Shown here: one piece after another, positions 51,139-62,724 of the stretch
Layout: each line of letters begins with the position of its first letter
Numbering within the stretch: the stretch's first letter is position 1
Position numbers and translations under genes: made by a program
Origin: Zhongshania marina
GTDB lineage: Bacteria; Pseudomonadota; Gammaproteobacteria; Pseudomonadales; Spongiibacteraceae
Assembly (NCBI RefSeq): GCF_002915595.1
Contig: NZ_PQGG01000019.1
Location: 186,001-250,000 of the forward strand
Direction of reading: 5' to 3'
DNA: 64,000 nucleotides
Notes under the pieces: model-generated
The model's input: only the letters and a program-made list of their open reading frames with translations
What the model was told of the DNA's origin: nothing
Database searches by the model: none

Positions 51139-51684
51139 CTAGAACTCAGGATCCCAGTCCACCAATATCATCCCAGTCTCTAGGTTGATATCTTTTACAA
51201 ACTGCTCTGGCACATAAGGAATCAAGCGCTCCTTATCGTCCAAGCTTCCCGCGCACTTACGCACCACGAGAACATCATTCGAACCAGTTTCTAGGAGGTG
51301 GCTTACCTCACCAAGCAAAACCGGCTCTGCCGATGAGTACAGCGTGGCTACCTTTAAACCCGTCAGCTGATGCCAATAAAACTCATCGCTTTCTAATTTA
51401 GGTAACTGCGCTTCTGCAACCGACAACTCCAAGCCGCAGTAGCCCGCCGCCACATCGCGATCATCAACACCTTTAAGGTGAGCGATGATACCTTTGCCAT
51501 GTGCTCGGCACTCATCAAACTCTGCACGCTGCCACTTTCCCGACTTGCAAAAGTAAACATCGCTGTAATCAAAGAAATTACTAATGGGATCGGTAAAAGA
51601 GTGTATCTTCACCCATCCCTTTACCCCGTACACCGCTGAAATCTTAGCGATTACGACCCGATTTTCCGGGGTAAATGCCGTCAT
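51139..51684 (-). CDS. rimM: 16S rRNA processing protein RimM
   Basis: 181-aa 30S maturation factor that binds S19 and helps assemble the 3' domain of the small subunit. It has the RimM N-terminal beta-barrel (VVIAKISAVYGVKGWVKIHSFTDP, about 9-32) and a PRC-barrel C-terminal half (EFYWHQLTGLKV near 100 and IPYVPEQFVKDINLETGMILVDW at the end). Its ATG directly abuts the rpsP stop codon (TAA then ATG), implying coupled translation. Confidence 0.96.
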   Translation of the reverse strand: MTAFTPENRVVIAKISAVYGVKGWVKIHSFTDPISNFFDYSDVYFCKSGKWQRAEFDECRAHGKGIIAHLKGVDDRDVAAGYCGLELSVAEAQLPKLESDEFYWHQLTGLKVATLYSSAEPVLLGEVSHLLETGSNDVLVVRKCAGSLDDKERLIPYVPEQFVKDINLETGMILVDWDPEF

Positions 51685-51936
51685 TTAAGCGGCAGCAGCT
51701 GCTGATTCTTTAAGCAACTTTGCAACGCGATCAGACAACTGAGCGCCTTGAGCAACCCAATGATCAACGCGTGCATTGTCTACGCGTAGACGCTCTTCGT
51801 TACCGCGAGCTACTGGGTTAAAGAAACCAACGCGCTCAATAAAACGACCATCACGTGAAGTGCGGCTGTCAGTAACTGTCAGATGATAAAATGGGCGCTT
51901 TTTAGAGCCGCCACGTGCCAAACGAATAGTGACCAT
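51685..51936 (-). CDS. rpsP: 30S ribosomal protein S16
   Basis: 83 aa from the ATG at 51936 ([19 protein letters not shown]), one residue longer than E. coli S16. An in-frame ATG at 51957 would add seven non-conserved residues. The family core is evident ([14 protein letters not shown] about 28-41, [10 protein letters not shown] near the end). First gene of the rpsP operon. Its leader contains two TATAAT elements. Confidence 0.97.
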   Translation of the reverse strand: MVTIRLARGGSKKRPFYHLTVTDSRTSRDGRFIERVGFFNPVARGNEERLRVDNARVDHWVAQGAQLSDRVAKLLKESAAAAA

Positions 51937-51999
51937 TCTTGTTTCATTTCCTAGCATTTGGGCAGGGTTTCACGCCTGCTTATCGAAAAATTCGAAGCG

Positions 52000-52035
52000 A
52001 TTATACGGCCGAAGCCATAAAGGCGCGGAATTATA
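52000..52035 (-). promoter_or_regulatory. Tandem -10 elements of the rpsP operon
   Basis: Minus-strand TATAAT occurs at 52005-52000 and again at 52035-52030, 30 bp apart. Neither has a good -35. Two start sites would be reasonable for a ribosomal-protein operon. Confidence 0.5.
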
Positions 52036-52195
52036 AGGGAAAACGATGATATATGAAACACTTAGCGCAGTTTTTCTTTGTGCCGTAGCGATGCCGACAA
52101 GCACCGCAACTTAAACCATAAAAGCCACACGCAGAACAGCTTTATCTTTTATTATTTTTCAATAGCTTAACGCGGCAACTTAAAGTTAAACCAGT

Positions 52196-52230
52196 CATCC
52201 AGATACCGCGCTCGACTCGGTATCTGGATG
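52196..52230 (-). terminator. Long hairpin after ffh
   Basis: A perfect 13-bp stem (CATCCAGATACCG at 52196-52208 and its complement at 52218-52230) with a 9-nt loop lies 14 bp past the ffh stop. No clean U tract follows, so it may need Rho or serve as a 3' end stabiliser. Confidence 0.55.
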
Positions 52231-52243
52231 GCTGAGCAGAAGA

Positions 52244-53617
52244 TTACATCCCAGGGAAGCGGCCACCACCAGGCGGCATCATTCCACCCATGCCGCGCAT
52301 CATATTTGTCATGCCACCTTTCTGCCCCATTTTCTTCATCATTTTCGCCATTTGCTTATGTTGTTTAAGCAGGCGGTTCAAATCCTGAATATCAGTACCA
52401 GAACCAAGGGTAATCCGACGTTTACGCGAACCATTTAGTAAATCAGGGTTGCGGCGCTCCGCCGGCGTCATGGAGTTAATAATGGCCTCCATGCGGGTGA
52501 ACATTTTATTGTCCATTTGGCTTTGGGCCATTTGCGCCATATTGCCCATGCCCGGCAATTTATCCAGCAAGCCCTTCATGCCGCCCATATTTTGCATTTG
52601 CTGCAATTGGTCACGAAGGTCTTCTAGGTCAAACTTTTTACCCTTTTTAAGCTTCTTGGCCAGCTTTTCAGCCTTGTCCTTATCGAGCTTGGATTCCGCC
52701 TCGTCGATAAGCGACAAAATATCGCCCATACCCAAAATACGCGATGCGATCCGATCTGGATAAAAGGGATCAAGTGCGTCGGCTTTCTCACCCACACCAA
52801 TAAATTTAATCGGCTTGCCGGTGATATGGCGCACCGACAGTGCGGCACCGCCACGGCTGTCCGCGTCAGCCTTGGTCAAGATCACGCCGGTTAATGGCAG
52901 TGCCTCACCAAAGGCCTTGGCGGTGTTCGCCGCGTCTTGGCCGGTCATGGCATCGACAACAAACAAGGTCTCTATCGGCTTAATGGCAGCATGTAGATCT
53001 TTAATTTCGGTCATCATATCGGTGTCGATATGCAAGCGACCGGCGGTATCGACAATAACAACGTCGTAAAAACGCAGTTTCGCCTCAGCGATGGCGGCAT
53101 TGGCAATATCTACTGGTTTTTGGTCGATGTTACTGGGGAAGAAACCCGCACCGATGTCTTTCGCCAAGGTCTCGAGCTGCTTGATCGCCGCAGGGCGATA
53201 GATATCCGCACTGACAACCAAGACTTTCTTTTTGTGCTTTTCTTGTAAAAACTTTGCCAACTTACCCACCGAGGTGGTTTTACCAGCACCCTGCAAACCT
53301 GCCATCAGCATTACCGCTGGTGGCTGGGTGGCTAAATTCAAGGTTTCGTTTTGGCTACCCATGATCCGCTCCAGCTCCTGCTGGACGATCTTGATAAACA
53401 TCTGCCCTGGACTCAGGCTCTTACTGACCTCCTGTCCCACCGCACGCGCCTTTACTGCATCGACAAAATCTTTAACAACCGGCAAGGCGACGTCGGCTTC
53501 AAGTAAGGCCATACGCACGTCGCGCATTGCGTCGGCAATATTGTCTTCACTCAACCGCGCCTGACCAGTGACATGGCGCAAGGTCTGCGAAAGGCGTTCG
53601 GTTAAATTCTCAAACAT
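52244..53617 (-). CDS. ffh: Signal recognition particle protein Ffh (SRP54)
   Basis: GTPase that with 4.5S RNA targets nascent membrane proteins to FtsY/SecYEG. 457 aa. N and G domains (1-295): P-loop GLQGAGKTTSVGKL (about 104-117), DTAGRLHIDTDM (about 190-201), LTKADADSRGGAALS (about 247-261). The methionine-rich M domain (about 325-457) has GSGTDIQDLNRLLKQ and a Met/Gly tail ending PPGGGRFPGM, binding signal peptides and RNA. It is divergent from ypjD, the neighbour conserved in E. coli. Confidence 0.98.
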   Translation of the reverse strand: MFENLTERLSQTLRHVTGQARLSEDNIADAMRDVRMALLEADVALPVVKDFVDAVKARAVGQEVSKSLSPGQMFIKIVQQELERIMGSQNETLNLATQPPAVMLMAGLQGAGKTTSVGKLAKFLQEKHKKKVLVVSADIYRPAAIKQLETLAKDIGAGFFPSNIDQKPVDIANAAIAEAKLRFYDVVIVDTAGRLHIDTDMMTEIKDLHAAIKPIETLFVVDAMTGQDAANTAKAFGEALPLTGVILTKADADSRGGAALSVRHITGKPIKFIGVGEKADALDPFYPDRIASRILGMGDILSLIDEAESKLDKDKAEKLAKKLKKGKKFDLEDLRDQLQQMQNMGGMKGLLDKLPGMGNMAQMAQSQMDNKMFTRMEAIINSMTPAERRNPDLLNGSRKRRITLGSGTDIQDLNRLLKQHKQMAKMMKKMGQKGGMTNMMRGMGGMMPPGGGRFPGM

Positions 53618-53819
53618 GCTTAAACTCTCTAAAATCTAAGGGTGATTTTATTGAAAGCACGGTTCAAGTCGACATACTGTCGTGAACCCGCTTACAATCT
53701 GGTCGCTGTGCAGCACTACATTGCTATGCCGAACAAAAATTATGCCGCAGTATAACCGAGTCATCAGGCAGACCCAACGCTCAGTACACACAATACGGAT
53801 ATAACGGCCACACTTACCA

Positions 53820-54617
53820 ATGAATTTATACAGCAGCATTGCCGCCATCATCTTTTATGCCATCGCCACCGGCATACAATACCGTGCGCTGAATCGCACC
53901 TTAAACCAAAGCAGCCTGATTATTGGCTTAGCTGCCGTGTTGTGCCACGCCATAGCGGCTATCACGGCAATCCACACCGCCGACGGAATGGACCTTGGGG
54001 TAGTTCAGGTCTTGTCGCTTATCACATGGCTAATCTGCTTAATTACAGTCAGTGCCAGTTTGCGCCGCCCCCTGCACAATTTACTTATTCCTTTATACCC
54101 ACTGGCGGCCATCAGCCTAATTGCAGAATTATTGATACCCGAGCGCCAACAACTATTGCAACACCAGCCGCTGGGTGTGCTGTGCCATATATTACTATCC
54201 ATCCTCGCCTACAGCGTACTCACCATTGCCGCCACACAAGCGATGGTCCTTGCCCTGCAAGACCGCATGCTGCGCGACCACCATTTAAAAGGCCTACCGA
54301 GCATTCTTCCGCCGCTGCAAACAATGGAAGCCATGCTTTTTGAATTAATTTGGGCGGGATTCATTCTTTTAACCATGGCCATTGTTACCGGCGGCATCTA
54401 TGTTGATGACATGCTGGCCCAGCACCTGCTACATAAAACCGTGTTTTCGGTACTTTCGTGGATTTTATTGGCGATTTTACTCTGCGGCCGTATTGCTCTT
54501 GGCTGGCGCGGTAAAGTCGCGATTCGCTGGACGCTGTGGGCCTTCGCCTGCCTGCTCCTCGGCTACCTCGGCACCAAAATTGCGCTATCAATCATCATTC
54601 ATATCACCGCTACTTGA
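53820..54617 (+). CDS. ypjD: Inner-membrane protein of the CcsA/YpjD family
   Basis: 265 aa, about eight TM helices, no long soluble domain. Segments such as LGVLCHILLSILAYSVLTIAATQAMVLALQ (about 120-150) and MLFELIWAGFILLTMAIVTGGIYVDD (about 175-200) match the cytochrome c assembly-type family that includes E. coli YpjD. It carries conserved His (LCHAI near 41, LCHIL near 125), but a haem-handling role is not established for this subgroup. Its position next to ffh and before a CorC-type gene is the conserved one. No good ribosome-binding site is visible before the ATG. Confidence 0.88.
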   Translation: MNLYSSIAAIIFYAIATGIQYRALNRTLNQSSLIIGLAAVLCHAIAAITAIHTADGMDLGVVQVLSLITWLICLITVSASLRRPLHNLLIPLYPLAAISLIAELLIPERQQLLQHQPLGVLCHILLSILAYSVLTIAATQAMVLALQDRMLRDHHLKGLPSILPPLQTMEAMLFELIWAGFILLTMAIVTGGIYVDDMLAQHLLHKTVFSVLSWILLAILLCGRIALGWRGKVAIRWTLWAFACLLLGYLGTKIALSIIIHITAT

Positions 54618-54691
54618 TATTACGCTTGTCGCGCCCGACTTTTTTGGTCAAGATTGGCGCTTATTTTGGTAACTAAGGAGTTTTTGGCTTT

Positions 54692-55960
54692 TTGAACGAG
54701 GCACCGCTGGGTCTTCTTTTTGGCATTTTAGCTGCATTAATCGTCCTGTCCGGTTTCTTTTCCGGTTCAGAAACTGGAATGATGTCTCTCAATCGATATC
54801 GCCTCCGCCACCGCGCCAAGTCTGGCCATCGCGGCGCCAAACGCGCATCGAAACTACTGGAAGAGCCAGACAGCTTGATCAGCACCATCCTGATCGGCAA
54901 TAACTTAGTCAACAACCTTGCCGCCACCATTGCCGCCCTTGTCGCAATACGCCTCTATGGCGAAAACGCCACTCTGCCCGCTGCAGTTTTACTGACACTG
55001 GTGTTCTTGATTTTCGCTGAGATCATTCCCAAAACCATCGCCGCTTATAAATCAGAAACCGTGGCCTACGCCGCCAGCCATATATTGCTGCCACTGAAAA
55101 AACTGCTCTTTCCGGCTATCTGGCTGGTCAGCCATATCACCCATTTTGTACTGCGCCTGACCGGCATTGAAAAAAATGATGGTTCAGAGCACATCGGCCT
55201 AGACGAGCTGCGCACCATCGTTGGCGAAGCCGGCCATTTAATCCCCAAACACCACAAGGGGATGTTAATGAACATCCTCGATCTCGAACAAATTACGGTG
55301 GATGACATAATGATTCCCCGCAACGAGGTCTTTGGTATTGATATTGATGCCGACACCGACATTATTATTCGCAAATTACGCGATGCGGAATTCACCCGCA
55401 TTCCCGTTTATCAAAACGACATCGACAATATCGTCGGCATTCTTCACCAGCGCGACATTATTAATAGCGTAGATGAACAGGGCCGCGTTCAGCGGGACGC
55501 CTTGCTACAAGCCATTAGAGACCCCTACTTCATCCCAGAGGGCACACCGCTAAACACCCAGCTCTTCAATTTTCAAAAGCAAAAGCGCCGGCTTGGGGTG
55601 GTGGTTGACGAGTACGGCGTCATGCAGGGAATTGTGACACTGGAAGATTTGCTCGAAGAGATTGTTGGCGAATTCACCTCCAACCTCAGCACCGACACCG
55701 ATGACATTGTTCACCAAGCTGACGGAACCTACCTGGTCGACGGCACCACTACGATCCGCGACATCAATAAAAGCATGAAATGGGATCTACCCACCGACGG
55801 GCCAAAAACCCTGAATGGCCTGCTGCTAGAAAAGCTGGAGTCATTTCCGGAGGGCTCTGTCGGCTTGACGATTGATCGTTACTATTTTGAAATTCTGGAA
55901 ATGAAAGGCAACTTAATTCAATCCGTTCGCGCGTATAGCAAGGGCAAAGGCCGGCGCTAA
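54692..55960 (+). CDS. yfjD: HlyC/CorC (CNNM) family protein YfjD
   Basis: 422 aa. N-terminal CNNM membrane domain with about four TMs (LSGFFSGSETGMMSLNRYRL near 20-40; SLISTILIGNNLVNNLAATI near 67-86; FAEIIPKTIAAYKSE near 108-122), a CBS pair (about 195-325; DIMIPRNEVFGID, FTRIPVYQNDIDNIVGIL) and a CorC/HlyC C-terminal domain (about 340-420). The family is linked to magnesium/cobalt transport; the activity is inferred. The start is TTG at 54692, with AAGGAG 11 bp upstream, because no ATG fits before the first TM. It follows ypjD by 74 bp. Confidence 0.92.
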   Translation: MNEAPLGLLFGILAALIVLSGFFSGSETGMMSLNRYRLRHRAKSGHRGAKRASKLLEEPDSLISTILIGNNLVNNLAATIAALVAIRLYGENATLPAAVLLTLVFLIFAEIIPKTIAAYKSETVAYAASHILLPLKKLLFPAIWLVSHITHFVLRLTGIEKNDGSEHIGLDELRTIVGEAGHLIPKHHKGMLMNILDLEQITVDDIMIPRNEVFGIDIDADTDIIIRKLRDAEFTRIPVYQNDIDNIVGILHQRDIINSVDEQGRVQRDALLQAIRDPYFIPEGTPLNTQLFNFQKQKRRLGVVVDEYGVMQGIVTLEDLLEEIVGEFTSNLSTDTDDIVHQADGTYLVDGTTTIRDINKSMKWDLPTDGPKTLNGLLLEKLESFPEGSVGLTIDRYYFEILEMKGNLIQSVRAYSKGKGRR

Positions 55961-55978
55961 TACGCCGGTCAATATTCT

Positions 55979-56173
55979 CTAGCCCAAATCACCATAGCGG
56001 CTACGGCAGCGCTGATTTGCCAATATAATCACCTCGCGCTTGCGCTCATTATTCATTTCAGACCAGTCGCCAATTTCTTGCAAACTGCGGTAACAGCCCG
56101 TGCAGATATCTTGATCATCTAAGGCACAAACCGATACACAGGGCGAGGCGACAGGCTTTTCTTTGAGCGTCAT
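55979..56173 (-). CDS. DUF1289 family Cys-rich protein
   Basis: 64 aa with four cysteines (SPCVSVC at 10-16 and ICTGC at 23-27) followed by the R-EI-W pattern (YRSLQEIGDWSEM) and RKREVIILANQR, diagnostic of PF06945. Probably binds a metal or Fe-S cluster; function unknown. The start ATG overlaps the stop of the gamma carbonic anhydrase gene by four bases (ATGA), so the two are translationally coupled. Confidence 0.9.
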   Translation of the reverse strand: MTLKEKPVASPCVSVCALDDQDICTGCYRSLQEIGDWSEMNNERKREVIILANQRCRSRYGDLG

Positions 56174-56700
56174 GGCATATCCTGCGGTTTAAGCTCAGCC
56201 GCAAAACGGTGGCCGTTCTCAACATAATGCGCCGCTGACAACATCAGTCCCTCTTGCTCTTCAGGACTTAAAGTTCGGCGAATCTCCGCCGGAGAACCTA
56301 GCACCATAGAGCCATCTGGAATCACCATTCCCTCGGTTACCAAGGCATTTGCGCCAATCAAGCAGCCTTTACCAATTTGGGCACCATTGAGCACAACCGC
56401 ATTAATGCCGATAAGACTGCCCTGACCAATCGTGCAGCCATGCAGCATAACTTTATGCCCAACAGTGACATCTTCACCAATATGCATAGGGAAGCCCGCG
56501 TCGGTGTGCAGTACCGAACCGTCTTGAATATTGCTGCGCGCGCCAATCACAATGTCATCGACATCGCCGCGAATCACCACGTTAAACCACACACTTACAT
56601 CTTCTTTTAAAACTACCGAGCCAATAACAGTCGCATTCTCAGCGATAAAATGACCCTGCCCTTCCACTTGCACTCGACGCTCGCCTAATTGGTACAGCAT
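56170..56700 (-). CDS. Gamma carbonic anhydrase family protein
   Basis: 176 aa from the ATG at 56700, which has GGAGG 8 bp upstream; the GTG at 56715 overlaps that site. Left-handed beta-helix hexapeptide repeats (IGSVVLKEDVSVWFNVVIRG, IGARSNIQDGSVLHTDAG, IGINAVVLNGAQIGKGCLIG). The three zinc-ligand histidines are present at 65 (VLHTDAG), 82 (TVGHKV) and 87 (MLHGC). Related to E. coli YrdA; catalytic activity in this subgroup is uncertain. Forms an operon with the DUF1289 gene. Confidence 0.9.
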   Translation of the reverse strand: MLYQLGERRVQVEGQGHFIAENATVIGSVVLKEDVSVWFNVVIRGDVDDIVIGARSNIQDGSVLHTDAGFPMHIGEDVTVGHKVMLHGCTIGQGSLIGINAVVLNGAQIGKGCLIGANALVTEGMVIPDGSMVLGSPAEIRRTLSPEEQEGLMLSAAHYVENGHRFAAELKPQDMP

Positions 56701-56729
56701 ATCTTTCGCCTCCACACGGACATAACAAA

Positions 56730-59219
<2,490 letters not shown>

Positions 59220-59337
59220 AATGTCTGCTTTCATTCGAAAGGGCGCAAGATTAGCGGAAAAACCCAAAGGACTCCACCAGAGTAGATCATTCTATAACCA
59301 GCTTTAGGCAGTTTATTAAATAAAACCCCGTCGTCGA

Positions 59338-59365
59338 TTGACCCCACGAAAAAGCTTGTTATAAT
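59338..59365 (+). promoter_or_regulatory. Promoter of tRNA-Leu
   Basis: TTGACC (59338-59343), 16-bp spacer, TATAAT (59360-59365). Transcription would start near 59372, ten bases before the mature tRNA. Confidence 0.85.
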
Positions 59366-59381
59366 CGCGCCCCACTTACAT

Positions 59382-59468
59382 GCCAGTGTGGTGAAATTGG
59401 TAGACACGCTAGATTCAAAATCTGGTTCCTTTGCGGGAGTGGCGGTTCGAGTCCGCCCACTGGTACCA
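59382..59468 (+). tRNA. tRNA-Leu (anticodon CAA)
   Basis: 87 nt with encoded CCA. Seven-bp acceptor stem GCCAGTG/CACTGGT (G-U at position 1-72), anticodon stem CTAGA/TCTGG with loop TTCAAAA and anticodon CAA, a long class II variable arm (TTCCTTTGCGGGA region) and T-arm GGCGG-TTCGAGT-CCGCC. It reads UUG codons. Strong sigma-70 promoter directly upstream. Confidence 0.96.
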
Positions 59469-59629
59469 TGTAAGCTAATCAAGTCAGCAGTCCTCGCAAG
59501 TCCCCTCTAAAATTACAATCTCTGCTAAATTAAAATTACTAATCTGCTCCAGTATCGCTTTTCTTTCCATAAGAGCCACCGCCCTTTACACTCTTGCGCA
59601 ATTCAATAACGCCATGAGGCATTTTGCTG

Positions 59630-60238
59630 ATGTCAGTCAGTGATCAACAGCGTCAACAATTGCGTCGCATTAGCACCCAGCTAAGCGAAATCCTTGATAG
59701 CAGCCAGACCTTAGGCGGCAGCGATGGGGAGCTTGCCGAAATTGAAGCTGCATTGTCCACGTTGAATAGCAAAATGACGGCATTGCGTGATCGCAAATTA
59801 CTGGAGTTTTACAACCCTGATTTTGCCGGTGACTTCCGCAATATTCTTCCCTGCAGCCCTATCAGTGGTTACTTCAATCCTATTGCGCCGGATTTACGCA
59901 TCTGGCAAGAGCAGGATCGCGTATACGCAGAGGGCTGCTTTGGGAAAATTCACGAAGGTCCGCCAGACTGTGTACACGGTGGTATTATCAGCGCGGTCTA
60001 TGATCAGGTTCTGGCCTTTGCAGCATTAGCGAATAAGCTACCCAGCTTAACTGCCAGCCTGACGGTGAAATATCGCAAACCGACACCATTGCTAAAGCCA
60101 GTACGCTTCACCACATGGTTAGAAAAGCGCAAGGATCGCCACATCATCATTCATGGCGAATGCCACAGTGGTGATATGCTACTAAGCAGCGCAGAAGGCC
60201 TTTTTATTATGTATAAGAAGAACAGCACGGGAAATTAA
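59630..60238 (+). CDS. PaaI/hotdog-fold thioesterase family protein
   Basis: 202 aa from the ATG at 59630 (GAGG lies 11 bp upstream; an in-frame TTG at 59624 is closer at 5 bp, so the start is uncertain). An N-terminal coiled-coil-prone helix (about 5-55) precedes a 4HBT-type hotdog domain (about 75-195) with HEGPPDCVHGGIISAVYDQ (about 108-126), the typical active-site HGG motif, and LTASLTVKYRKPTPLLKP (about 140-157). Probably cleaves acyl-CoA thioesters. It ends 13 bp before a TonB receptor gene on the same strand. Confidence 0.85.
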   Translation: MSVSDQQRQQLRRISTQLSEILDSSQTLGGSDGELAEIEAALSTLNSKMTALRDRKLLEFYNPDFAGDFRNILPCSPISGYFNPIAPDLRIWQEQDRVYAEGCFGKIHEGPPDCVHGGIISAVYDQVLAFAALANKLPSLTASLTVKYRKPTPLLKPVRFTTWLEKRKDRHIIIHGECHSGDMLLSSAEGLFIMYKKNSTGN

Positions 60239-60251
60239 GGAATAGCAAAAC

Positions 60252-62297
60252 ATGATGACAAAATACGCTACCCCGCTGGCATTAGGCATTAGCCTCGCAT
60301 CTGGCTTAGCACTGGCGGCTGAGAATTCACCGACAACACCGGAAACCGTTGCGGTCACGGCAGACCGCATTGAAAAACAAATCAATGAACAAAGCTTGGC
60401 GCTCACTATCATCAGCCAAGAAGATATTGAAAGCATAGGTCACACCCATATCAGCCAAGCACTGAATCAAGTGCCGGGCGTAACAATTAGCCGCGGCAAC
60501 GGCCAAGAAAGCCTTACGGCCATGCGCTCTGGCGTTCTTACAGGCACCGGCAGCTGTGGCGCCTTTTACTTTGCCGAAGACGGCATCCCGCTCCGCGCAC
60601 CAGGCTTTTGCAATGTAAATCAGCTATTTGACGTCAACGCTGAGCAAGCTGCCCGCATAGAAGTGATTCGCGGCCCAGGAACAGCAGTTCACGGAACGAA
60701 CGCTTTAAATGGCGTCATCAATGTAATTAGCCAAGCCCCCGCTGCCGAGGCCGAAACCCACCTTTCCCTTGAGGCCGGCCCAGACAAATACGGCCGCGTA
60801 AAAGCCAGCCATAGCGATACCAATGGCAAACACGGTTACCGCATTAGCCTGCAAGGCAGTCATGACGACGGGTATAAAGACGAATCTGGCTATGATCAGC
60901 AAAAAATGAATTTGCGCCATGACTATCGCGGCGAGACATGGACTATTCAATCTATGCTGGCGGCGAGTAATCTTAACCAAGAAACCGCCGGCTATATTTT
61001 AGGTAAAGACGCCTACAAAGATGAAAGCCGTAAGCGAGAAAACCCAAATCCTGAGGCCTTTAGGAACAGCAGCAGCGCCCGCTATTACAGCCGCTTTGAG
61101 CGCGAGGGTGAACGGGACAGTCGCTTCATCGTTACACCATATTTGCGCTACACCGAGATGGAATTTCTGCAACATTTTTTACCTGGCACACCGCTTGAAG
61201 AAAACGGTGAACGCACAGCAGGTCTACAAAGCGCCTTTTATCAGAACTACAGCGAGAACGTCACGCTCTATAACGGTTTTGATATGGAGGCAACCAAAGC
61301 CTATTTAAAACAGTCACAGAACCAAGCCAGCTTTGCGTCTTTTCCAACTGGCCAGCACTACGATTATGAAGTAGACGCCTTATACGGCGCATGGTTTATC
61401 GGTGGTGACTGGCAAGCGACTAGCAGCACCAAAATTAATTTTGGCGGCCGCTACGATATTCAGTTCTATGACTACGACAATCTTATGATCGACGGCAACT
61501 CGGCTGCTGACGGTAGCCCCTGCCCGTCTGGCACTTGTCGTTACGCACGCCCAGCGGATGATAAAGAACGCTTCCGTAATAGCTCTTTTAATCTTGGCGT
61601 GATTCAAAGCTTAAGCGAACACACCGATATTGTTGCCAATGCCGCTCACGGCTTTCGAGCGCCGCAGGCCGCCGAGCTGTATCGCTTGCAAGCCCAGCAA
61701 CTCAATGCTGATCTTGAGGAAGAATCACTAAACAGTGTCGAAATTGGTCTGCGTGGCAGCTGGGACACTTTCCAATATCGTATATCCACTTACTGGATGC
61801 ACAAAAACGACGTCATTATTCAAGATAGTAATCGCAGCAACGCCAACGGCGGCAAGACAATTGATCGCGGCCTAGAAGCCAACTTCAGCTGGCATATAAC
61901 GCCAAGTTTAATGTGGCAGCTGCAAGCCAGCTATAGCAAACATCAATACGACAACGACGCCTTAACCGCGAAGGGAAATGAGATTGATACCGCGCCACGG
62001 CAACTCGCGGCAACTTTGATTCGCTGGTCGCCTTTTACCAACACCCGTATTGAGCTAGAAATTCAACACCAAGGTGAATACTTCCTTGAAGAAGACAATC
62101 TACACCGCTATCCAGGCCACACCCTCAGCAACCTGCGCTGGCGTCAACAGTACGGCGAACAGTTATATTCGGTGCTTAGAATCAACAATCTTAGTGATAT
62201 TGATTATGCCGAACGGGCAGACTACGCCTTCGGCGACTACCGCTACTTTGTTGGCGAGCCGCGTGCGGTTTACCTAGAGCTCGGACTGGACTTTTAA
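60252..62297 (+). CDS. TonB-dependent receptor (BtuB/CirA-like)
   Basis: 681 aa with a signal peptide ending LALAAE (about residue 23), TonB box region ETVAVTADRIE (about 31-41), plug domain (about 45-160; HTHISQALNQVPGVTISRGNGQES, EDGIPLRAPGFCNVNQLFDVN, RIEVIRGPGTAVHGTNALNGVINVIS) and a barrel ending AVYLELGLDF. An unusual cysteine pair lies in the plug (SGCGA-type GSCGAFYF and GFCNVN), with another in a barrel loop (PCPSGTCR). AAGGA precedes the ATG. No Fur box seen; it probably shares a transcript with the thioesterase gene. Ligand unknown. Confidence 0.9.
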   Translation: MMTKYATPLALGISLASGLALAAENSPTTPETVAVTADRIEKQINEQSLALTIISQEDIESIGHTHISQALNQVPGVTISRGNGQESLTAMRSGVLTGTGSCGAFYFAEDGIPLRAPGFCNVNQLFDVNAEQAARIEVIRGPGTAVHGTNALNGVINVISQAPAAEAETHLSLEAGPDKYGRVKASHSDTNGKHGYRISLQGSHDDGYKDESGYDQQKMNLRHDYRGETWTIQSMLAASNLNQETAGYILGKDAYKDESRKRENPNPEAFRNSSSARYYSRFEREGERDSRFIVTPYLRYTEMEFLQHFLPGTPLEENGERTAGLQSAFYQNYSENVTLYNGFDMEATKAYLKQSQNQASFASFPTGQHYDYEVDALYGAWFIGGDWQATSSTKINFGGRYDIQFYDYDNLMIDGNSAADGSPCPSGTCRYARPADDKERFRNSSFNLGVIQSLSEHTDIVANAAHGFRAPQAAELYRLQAQQLNADLEEESLNSVEIGLRGSWDTFQYRISTYWMHKNDVIIQDSNRSNANGGKTIDRGLEANFSWHITPSLMWQLQASYSKHQYDNDALTAKGNEIDTAPRQLAATLIRWSPFTNTRIELEIQHQGEYFLEEDNLHRYPGHTLSNLRWRQQYGEQLYSVLRINNLSDIDYAERADYAFGDYRYFVGEPRAVYLELGLDF

Positions 62298-62434
62298 GAG
62301 GGGCGGAATTTTAAAATTTCGCGCCTAATTAGCTGTGTTTGTGTGACGACGTTCACAGCTGCGCCAAACACTTATACAGCCGCTGAGCAAACTCGTTATA
62401 TTTAAACCACATTCAATGATATTAGGTCACTGCA

Positions 62435-62719
62435 ATGGGTTTCATAAAAATACTAACGGTCACCTCAGCGCTGATTATCAGCCACAGTGCTCTCGCCGAT
62501 CCCAAGCACGACACCAAGAGCCACTCACTTATAGCCATGTGGTCATCTTGGATTAAGGATCTCAAACCAAAAGCAGAGAGCAGCGCGTGGCCAGAACTAC
62601 CAAAAATCAGCACGCGCTTTCATATTGAAACTCAAGCAAGCCAATTTAAACTACGCAAGGGCGATAAAATGGTTCTCACCATCAGCCCTGTAGGTATGTC
62701 ACTGAATTCGCGCTTTTAA
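62435..62719 (+). CDS. Small exported protein, unknown function
   Basis: 94 aa. A signal peptide (MGFIKILTVTSALIISHSALA, cleavage near residue 22) precedes a short basic mature chain (about 72 aa, many Lys/His/Ser) with no cysteine and no recognised domain. AGGT lies about 9 bp upstream of the ATG. It is convergent with trpS, 5 bp apart, and 137 bp beyond the TonB receptor, so it could share that transcript. Support is a plausible signal peptide and start only. Confidence 0.6.
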   Translation: MGFIKILTVTSALIISHSALADPKHDTKSHSLIAMWSSWIKDLKPKAESSAWPELPKISTRFHIETQASQFKLRKGDKMVLTISPVGMSLNSRF

Positions 62720-62724
62720 GCCTT

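Larger units (their letters stand above)
51937..52243. other. Intergenic region, 307 bp, rpsP leader and ffh 3' end
   Basis: It contains two minus-strand -10 elements (52000-52005 and 52030-52035) for the rpsP operon and a long perfect hairpin after ffh (52196-52230). No gene was seen. Confidence 0.6.

Noticed and set aside
53648-53819. Possible small gene between ffh and ypjD
   Set aside because: Only short frames; the spacer more likely holds the divergent promoters.
59382-59468. tRNA-Leu as an integration site
   Set aside because: Flanked directly by queA and a thioesterase gene, with no integrase and no 3'-end duplicate visible nearby.
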